From contig CAUEYX010000029.1 of NCBI GenBank assembly GCA_959022495.1, forward strand, positions 1 through 37,430: 37,430 nt of DNA, given 5' to 3'. Shown piece by piece: positions 32,179-37,430 of this stretch; position 1 is the stretch's first letter; each line of letters starts with the position of its first letter. The notes under the pieces are model-generated. The model saw only the letters and a list, made by a program, of their open reading frames with translations, ran no database searches and had not been told where the DNA came from. Source of the stretch: an uncultured Lachnospiraceae bacterium (lineage in GTDB: Bacteria > Bacillota > Clostridia > Lachnospirales > Lachnospiraceae). A program made the translations under genes and the position numbers.

Positions 32179-34254
32179 TTATTCTTCAGACGCCCTCGCG
32201 GCAATCTCTTTCTCCTGGACATCAGACGGAGCCTGCTCATATCTCGCGAACTGATATTCATAGGTCCCGCGTCCTCCCGTCATGGAGCGGAGCACCGTGC
32301 AGTAGCCGAACAAACCGGTCATCGGAATATCTGCCTCAATGACCTGTCTGCCGCCCGCAATGGGAGTCATGCCAAGCACCCTTCCGCGCCTCTTATTCAG
32401 GTCGCCCATCACGTCTCCGGTGTAATCATCCGGCACCGTGACTTTGATCGAAGCGATTGGCTCAAGAAGCACCGGTGACGCCTCCAGGAAACCTTTTTTG
32501 AACGCCTGGCTCGTCGCAGTCTTAAATGCCATCTCCGAAGAATCTACCGGATGGTAAGATCCATCATACAGAATCGCTTTCACACCGACTACCGGATATC
32601 CGGCCAGCGGCCCTTTCACCACAGATTCCTGAAGCCCTTTCTCCACTGCCGGGAAGTAGTTCTTCGGAACAGCGCCGCCCACTACGCACTCTTCGAAGAT
32701 ATACGGTGTGTCCAGATCGTGGGACGGTTCGAATTTCATCTTAACATGTCCGTACTGCCCGTGTCCTCCGGTCTGTTTCTTATATTTCATATCCACGTCT
32801 GAATTCTTGCGGATGGTCTCCCTGAATGCCACCTTCGGGGTCTCCAGGATGATCTCAACTTTGTACCTTGCGGCCAGTTTGCTCGCCGCGATCTCCAGGT
32901 GCTGGTCACCCATTCCATAGAGCAGAGTCTGACGGTTCTCACTGTCATTGACCGCTTTGAGCGTCACATCTTCAGCCGTCATTCTGGCAAGAGCCTGGGA
33001 AACCTTATCCTCGTCTCCTTTATTCTTCACGCGGTATCTCATGTATGTATACGGAACAGAGTACTCTGTCTTCGCATAGGACACCGGCGCGGCCTTCGTA
33101 GAAAGCGTATCCCCTGTACGGGTATTCGCAAGTTTCGCGATGGCGCCGATATCTCCCGCGAAGAGTTCGGATACCTCAGAGGGCTTGTTGCCGCACATTG
33201 TATACAGTTTGCCCGGTTTTTCCTCTGCTTCTGTATCGGCATTATACAGAATGTCATCACCCTTGAGCACGCCGGAGCAGACCTTTACGAAAGAATACTT
33301 TCCGATAAACGGATCAACCATTGTCTTGAATACATATGCTGTCTTTGACTTTGAGAAATCATAGTCTGCCGCAAAGATCTCGTTTGTCCTGCGGTTAATG
33401 CCCGCGCATGTCCTTTTGTCCGGGCTCGGGAAGAACCTGACAATATCTGACAGCAGATTGGCAGCGCCCTGTGCCTGGATATTGGAACCCATAGCCACTG
33501 GAACGATATCCCCGTCCATAACCTCTGTACGCATTGCTGCCCGAATCTCTTCAATGGAGAATTCCTCGCCGTTGAAATAGCGCTCCATGAATTCTTCACT
33601 TGTCTCAGCAACAGCTTCCATAAGAGAATCTCTGAGAATCTGCAGGTTTGGCATACAGTAGTCCGGGATCTCACACTCCTCCCTCTGTCCGATCCCCGTA
33701 TATCTGCGCCCTGCGTTTTTGATGACATTAATATATCCTACCAGTTTTTCATTCTCGCGGATTGGCTGGAAATGAGGAGCGATCTTCTTGCCGTATCTGG
33801 CTGTCAAATCTTCCACCACCTGGCGGAAGCTGGCATCGTCCACATCCATCTCTGTCACGTAGATCATTCTCGGAAGATTATATTTATCACAGAGCTCCCA
33901 GGCCTTCTCTGTGCCAACCTGCACGCCCGCCTTACCGGACACAACGATCACCGCCGCGTCAGCCGCGCTGACTGCCTCTTCCACTTCCCCTACAAAATCA
34001 AAATATCCGGGGGTGTCAAGAATATTGATTTTCGCTTTCTCCCATTCAATCGGGATCAGGCTTGTGCTGATTGAAAAACCGCGTTTCTGCTCCTCTTTAT
34101 CAAAATCACTGACTGTGCTGGAGTCTGTCACCTTACCCATACGGTTTGTGGCGCCTGATACGTAAAGCATTGCCTCCACAAGGCTGGTCTTTCCACTCCC
34201 GCCGTGTCCGAGTAATACCACGTTCCTGATTTCGTCCGTTCTGTAAACCTTCAT
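32179..34254 (-). CDS. Elongation factor G-like translational GTPase (EF-G paralogue)
   Basis: The 691-residue protein has the EF-G domain layout: GTPase domain with P-loop GHGGSGKTS (residues 16-24), domain II, domains III-IV (GGHGQYGHVKMKFEP) and domain V (PIASIKVTVPDDYTGDVMGDLNKRRGRVLGM). Two motifs depart from canonical EF-G. G3 is DTPGY (Tyr84) instead of DTPGH, where His positions the attacking water. G4 is TEMD (134-137) instead of NKMD. Switch I is also altered (SDFDKEEQKRG). This matches a divergent clostridial EF-G-like paralogue group rather than the canonical fusA next to rpsL/rpsG. I chose the ATG at 34254, preceded by AAGGAGG. Probable role in translation or ribosome rescue; not known. 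Confidence 0.85.
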   Translation of the reverse strand: MKVYRTDEIRNVVLLGHGGSGKTSLVEAMLYVSGATNRMGKVTDSSTVSDFDKEEQKRGFSISTSLIPIEWEKAKINILDTPGYFDFVGEVEEAVSAADAAVIVVSGKAGVQVGTEKAWELCDKYNLPRMIYVTEMDVDDASFRQVVEDLTARYGKKIAPHFQPIRENEKLVGYINVIKNAGRRYTGIGQREECEIPDYCMPNLQILRDSLMEAVAETSEEFMERYFNGEEFSIEEIRAAMRTEVMDGDIVPVAMGSNIQAQGAANLLSDIVRFFPSPDKRTCAGINRRTNEIFAADYDFSKSKTAYVFKTMVDPFIGKYSFVKVCSGVLKGDDILYNADTEAEEKPGKLYTMCGNKPSEVSELFAGDIGAIAKLANTRTGDTLSTKAAPVSYAKTEYSVPYTYMRYRVKNKGDEDKVSQALARMTAEDVTLKAVNDSENRQTLLYGMGDQHLEIAASKLAARYKVEIILETPKVAFRETIRKNSDVDMKYKKQTGGHGQYGHVKMKFEPSHDLDTPYIFEECVVGGAVPKNYFPAVEKGLQESVVKGPLAGYPVVGVKAILYDGSYHPVDSSEMAFKTATSQAFKKGFLEASPVLLEPIASIKVTVPDDYTGDVMGDLNKRRGRVLGMTPIAGGRQVIEADIPMTGLFGYCTVLRSMTGGRGTYEYQFARYEQAPSDVQEKEIAARASEE

Positions 34255-34324
34255 GCTGCTGCCTCCTTGATATGTAGTTATTATGCATGTACTTATCTCT
34301 TTCCCGCATGCATACCATGGATAT

Positions 34325-34353
34325 ATTGTACTAAAATCTTTCATAAATTACAA
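34325..34353 (-). promoter_or_regulatory. Promoter of the EF-G-like gene
   Basis: On the minus strand TTGTAA (34348-34353) and TACAAT (34325-34330) are 17 bases apart, about 70 bases upstream of the start at 34254. It overlaps the longer annotated frame, which supports the internal ATG. Confidence 0.65.
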
Positions 34354-34473
34354 CTATTTTATGTATTTTTCACATATATGTTGTGCGGTACTGTCCACTC
34401 TGCAGATTGTTCCGGCATAACAGAATCAAAAAAGCCAGTTTTTCCTTATAAAACGGAGGATTTTTTTCTGCCG

Positions 34474-34502
34474 TTTACTTTTATAATGCAACGTGCTAAA
34501 AT
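34474..34502 (+). promoter_or_regulatory. Candidate promoter of tyrA-aroA
   Basis: TTTACT (34474-34479) and TAAAAT (34497-34502) are 17 bases apart, with TGC before the -10. A TATAAT at 34482-34487 is an alternative -10 but lacks a good -35. The start of transcription would be about 125 bases before tyrA. Confidence 0.45.
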
Positions 34503-34514
34503 GTCTCTATGCTC

Positions 34515-34584
34515 TGCGGCGGCACCTGAACGGGGAACGCACTTCTCCACGCGGGATTGTAAAATGCTCTTGTGTACCGCCGCA
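34515..34584 (+). promoter_or_regulatory. Structured tyrA leader
   Basis: TGCGGCGG (34515-34522) pairs with CCGCCGCA (34577-34584), and an inner GGGGAA/TTCTCC stem can form near 34532-34549. It lies between the candidate promoter and tyrA. I see neither a T-box AGGGTGG element nor a T run after the stem, so an attenuator is only a possibility. Confidence 0.35.
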
Positions 34585-34633
34585 TAAAACAGCAGGCTCA
34601 CAAAAACCAATAAACGGAAAGGACGACGAATAT

Positions 34634-35728
34634 ATGGCACCAAAAACAGGTTTTATCGGGCTTGGTCTCATCGGCGGCTCTATCGCCAAAGCGATCCGCA
34701 GATACTACCCTGACCATGAACTAATCGCATTCGACAAAAGCCGGGAGACACTTGCCCTGGCCGTACAGGAGGGAACCATTGACACCGCGTGCTCATCCAT
34801 CGATGACAATTTTAAGGGCTGCAGCTACATTTTCCTGTGCGCCCCGGTTTCCTGCAACACCGCTTATCTCTCCCAGCTTAAAAGAATCATCGGAGAAGAC
34901 TGCATTTTAACGGATGTGGGAAGTGTAAAAACCTCCATCCACGAAGAAATCATTTCGCTGGGCATGGAACACTGCTTCATCGGCGGACATCCCATGGCCG
35001 GTTCAGAAAAGAGCGGGTTTGCCAATTCAAAGGCACACCTGATTGAGAATGCGTATTACATTCTGACTCCTTCCGGAAAAGTCCCGGAGGAAAAAATCAC
35101 GTCATACCGGGATTTCGTATCTTCTCTGAAGGCCATTCCAATCCTGCTGGACTACAAAGAGCACGACCTGATAACCGGAACGATCAGCCATCTTCCGCAT
35201 ATCATTGCCTCCTCTCTTGTAAACTTTGTGCGCGATACAGATACGGAGGACGGGCTGATGAAAGCCCTCGCAGCGGGCGGCTTTAAGGATCTTACAAGAA
35301 TTGCGTCCTCCTCCCCCGTCATGTGGCAGCAAATCTGTCTGAAAAACAGCAGAAATATCTCCCGCATCCTTGAAGAGTACATTGAAACACTGGAGCGCGC
35401 AAAAAATGCCGTGGACTCCGGGGATGAGAAAACCCTGTACTCCCTGTTCGAGTCATCCAGGGATTACCGGAATTCCATGCCAAACAGCTCCGCCGGCCCC
35501 ATCAAAAAACAGTTCGCCGTTTACTGCGACATTATTGATGAAGCGGGTGGGATCGCCACCATCGCCACCATTTTGGCAAGCAATCATATTAATATCAAAA
35601 ATATCGGCATCGTACACAACCGGGAGTTCGAAGAAGGGGTCCTCCGTATCGAATTCTATGAGGAGGCGGCCTCAGCAAAGGCCGTGGAGCTGCTTCAGAA
35701 ATACCGCTATATTGTATATGAGACTTGA
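34634..35728 (+). CDS. tyrA: Prephenate dehydrogenase with C-terminal ACT domain
   Basis: TyrA oxidatively decarboxylates prephenate to 4-hydroxyphenylpyruvate in tyrosine synthesis. The 364-residue protein starts with the NAD-binding motif FIGLGLIGGSIAKAI, has LTDVGSVKTSI and the substrate-region FIGGHPMAGSEKSGF near residues 116-130, and HLPHIIASSLVNF. The C-terminal 70 residues form an ACT domain (AVYCDIIDEAGGIATIATILASNHINIKNIGI), the usual site of tyrosine feedback inhibition. I chose the ATG at 34634, preceded by GGAAAGGACG; upstream in-frame sequence crosses the leader hairpin. It is followed 68 bases later by aroA on the same strand and probably shares its transcript. Confidence 0.95.
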   Translation: MAPKTGFIGLGLIGGSIAKAIRRYYPDHELIAFDKSRETLALAVQEGTIDTACSSIDDNFKGCSYIFLCAPVSCNTAYLSQLKRIIGEDCILTDVGSVKTSIHEEIISLGMEHCFIGGHPMAGSEKSGFANSKAHLIENAYYILTPSGKVPEEKITSYRDFVSSLKAIPILLDYKEHDLITGTISHLPHIIASSLVNFVRDTDTEDGLMKALAAGGFKDLTRIASSSPVMWQQICLKNSRNISRILEEYIETLERAKNAVDSGDEKTLYSLFESSRDYRNSMPNSSAGPIKKQFAVYCDIIDEAGGIATIATILASNHINIKNIGIVHNREFEEGVLRIEFYEEAASAKAVELLQKYRYIVYET

Positions 35729-35796
35729 TATCCAGGCTGAAACGAAAAAACAGCTTATAAACAGAACAGGAAAAATGACAGAAAGAGGATAAATAA

Positions 35797-37086
35797 ATGG
35801 AATTATGCAGTATTACCGGGCTGAGGGGGAAGGTCACAGTCCCGGGCGATAAATCAATCTCCCACAGATGTATTATGTTCGGCTCCATCGCGGAAGGGAC
35901 CACGGAGATCCACAATTTCCTGAAAGGGGCTGACTGTCTTGCCACAATCCGGTGTTTCCGCGCACTGGGAATTGATATCGAGGAAAACGGCTCCACAGTG
36001 ACCGTACACGGGAAGGGCATGCACGGTCTGTCTGCTCCCGACAGCATCCTGGATGTGGGCAACAGCGGCACAACCACCCGTCTGCTCTCCGGCATCCTGG
36101 CCGGCCAGCCCTTTGAATCTAAGTTATCTGGGGATGAGTCTCTGAATTCCCGTCCCATGAAACGGATCATGGACCCGCTCACCCAGATGGGAGCCAATAT
36201 CTCAAGCATCCTGCGCAATGGATGTGCCCCGCTCTACATCACCCCCGGCAGGCTCCACGGAATCCACTACGAATCCCCTGTGGCTTCAGCCCAGGTAAAA
36301 TCATGTATTCTGCTGGCAGGACTTTATGCGGAAGGAGAGACATCGGTCACAGAGCCCTCCCTCTCCCGCAATCACACGGAGCTGATGCTCCGGGAATTCG
36401 GCGCGGACATCCGCACGGCCCACGCGCTGGACAGTACGAAAGCCTCCGCCTTCATCCGTCCCTGCCAAGAACTGTACGGACAAAAAATCACTGTCCCTGG
36501 CGATATCTCCTCCGCCGCCTATTTTATCGCGGCCGGACTGCTGGTGCCCGACTCGGAAGTCCTGATCCAGAATGTGGGGATCAACCCGACCAGGGCCGGA
36601 ATTCTCAAGGTATGTGAGGATATGGGCGGAAATATCACCCTGCTCAATGAGCGCACAGAAGGCGGAGAAAAAATAGCGGACATTCTCGTAAAGACCAGCA
36701 GGCTCCACGGCATCACCATTGAAGGCGGCATTATTCCCACCCTCATTGATGAGATCCCGATCATCGCTGTCATGGCCGCTGCCGCAGAGGGGACGACAGT
36801 CATAAAAGACGCCGCAGAACTGAAAGTAAAAGAGACGGACCGCATTGAGACAGTCACAGACAACTTAAAGGCAATGGGATGTAACGTCACCCCCACCCCG
36901 GACGGCATGATTATCACCGGCGGACGGCTGAAAGGAGCGTCAATCCACACCCTCCTGGATCACCGGATCGCCATGGCATTCAGCATCGCCGCGCTGATCG
37001 CTGAGGGAAACACCAAAATATTGGACAGCAGGTGCGTGGATGTATCATACCCCTCCTTTTATGACACCTTCGAACAATTACTGTAA
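35797..37086 (+). CDS. aroA: 3-phosphoshikimate 1-carboxyvinyltransferase (EPSP synthase)
   Basis: AroA joins phosphoenolpyruvate to shikimate 3-phosphate, the sixth step of the shikimate pathway. The 429-residue protein has the N-terminal VPGDKSISHR with the PEP/S3P-binding Lys and Arg, DVGNSGTTTRLLSG (residues 87-100), LSGDESLNSRPMKRIMDPL, PGDISSAAYFIAAG, and the C-terminal KVKETDRI and DHRIAMAFSIAAL. No truncation or frame problem is seen. The ATG at 35797 follows AGAGGAT. It is 68 bases after tyrA; together they supply precursors for aromatic amino acids. Confidence 0.97.
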   Translation: MELCSITGLRGKVTVPGDKSISHRCIMFGSIAEGTTEIHNFLKGADCLATIRCFRALGIDIEENGSTVTVHGKGMHGLSAPDSILDVGNSGTTTRLLSGILAGQPFESKLSGDESLNSRPMKRIMDPLTQMGANISSILRNGCAPLYITPGRLHGIHYESPVASAQVKSCILLAGLYAEGETSVTEPSLSRNHTELMLREFGADIRTAHALDSTKASAFIRPCQELYGQKITVPGDISSAAYFIAAGLLVPDSEVLIQNVGINPTRAGILKVCEDMGGNITLLNERTEGGEKIADILVKTSRLHGITIEGGIIPTLIDEIPIIAVMAAAAEGTTVIKDAAELKVKETDRIETVTDNLKAMGCNVTPTPDGMIITGGRLKGASIHTLLDHRIAMAFSIAALIAEGNTKILDSRCVDVSYPSFYDTFEQLL

Positions 37087-37430
37087 ATAAATCTGGATTT
37101 GCCAGGGAGGCTCATAATGGTTGATGGCAAATCGGACGAAAACTTCGGAACAGATTTTCGAAGACGTATTCTGCGGGGGATGTGGGTGGCTTCGCCTCCG
37201 CTTCACAAGGCAGGAAAAACTACAAAATCAGAGGACATGCTAAATACAAAGTTTGGCAATGGGCAACTCCCTTCGGTCAGACAATCCCATTGCCAAACTT
37301 AACGCATATCCTCTGATTTTTACTTTTTCCAAGCCCTGTTCCGAAGTCACCTCAGCCACCCACACCCCCGCGCAGAAAGGCGTTCGAAAAGGCGCTCCGC
37401 TGTTTTCTCGATTTACTCAAGACAGCAGGA
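37087..37430. repeat. Region after aroA: short hairpin plus a long foldback inverted repeat
   Basis: No gene is convincing in this final segment. GATTTGCCA (37096-37104) pairs with TGGCAAATC (37125-37133) directly after the aroA stop. From about 37129 to 37417 the sequence folds back on itself in nested arms: about 37135-37162 with 37383-37410, 37169-37191 with 37354-37377, 37224-37235 with 37309-37320 (12 of 12), and 37249-37263 with 37286-37300 (15 of 15). A 67-codon frame (37099-37302) runs through the left arms but its sequence is set by the foldback. The element may be a dispersed repeat or MITE-like unit, a structured RNA, or an unusual terminator for aroA. Confidence 0.7.

Noticed and set aside
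34255..34344. EF-G-like start at 34344
   Set aside because: The first 30 codons overlap the promoter at 34325-34353, and the ATG at 34254 has AAGGAGG upstream and starts at the conserved MKVYRTDEIRN.
34493..34633. N-terminal extension of TyrA
   Set aside because: The extension crosses the leader hairpin, lacks the family pattern, and the ATG at 34634 has the better ribosome site before GFIGLGLIGGS.
37099..37302. A 67-codon plus-strand reading frame after aroA
   Set aside because: It runs through the left arms of the foldback, so its amino-acid sequence is fixed by the repeat. No ribosome site or recognisable domain supports translation.
1..37430. rRNA, tRNA, CRISPR arrays and replication origin
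   Set aside because: No cloverleaf, rRNA-like block, repeated spacer array or origin cluster was recognised. A tRNA or covariance search could still find a short one that I missed.

Overview
The window looks like a chromosomal segment from a Lachnospiraceae-type clostridium. Evidence is the PolC-type replicase next to ispG, AGGAGG-like ribosome binding sites, consensus sigma-A promoters, and protein sequences typical of gut Clostridia. Species cannot be fixed from the sequence alone. Most genes lie on the minus strand; popT, tyrA and aroA are on the plus strand.

Positions 1-7370 are an AT-richer, decaying accessory region. It holds an intact AAA-ATPase-like/PD-(D/E)XK gene, a metallophosphoesterase, an intact Schlafen AlbA_2/HATPase-type regulator, and a series of broken genes: the 5' end of uvrB, the C-terminus of a tyrosine recombinase, a frameshifted IS3-family transposase, a winged-helix tail, and a second copy of the ATPase gene with several internal deletions.

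Positions 7369-13810 encode a four-gene Wadjet (JetABCD) plasmid-defence operon. All four genes overlap at their ends, so tight translational coupling is likely. Directly upstream is a frameshifted, double-truncated N6-adenine DNA methyltransferase remnant. Upstream of that is a small bacterial-microcompartment cluster: two EutS/PduU-type shell proteins and a EutP/PduV-type GTPase, with no cargo enzymes. A near-consensus promoter precedes the microcompartment genes, and I see no terminator between them and JetD, so microcompartment and Wadjet genes may share a transcript.

Positions 15688-21168 hold a MATE exporter and a 1307-residue secreted, probably wall-anchored multidomain beta-helix protein with operator-like repeats upstream.

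Positions 21472-37086 are mostly core metabolism and information processing: glyA, polC, ispG, a small membrane protein, popT (DUF368), a 543-residue conserved membrane protein, a divergent EF-G-like GTPase, and a tyrA-aroA pair for aromatic amino acid synthesis. Several promoters and strong terminators can be placed. The window ends in an unusual foldback of about 290 bases directly after aroA.

The best candidates for follow-up are the microcompartment-methyltransferase-Wadjet arrangement, the aroA-distal foldback, the EF-G paralogue with altered catalytic motifs, and the multi-deletion copy of the ATPase gene.
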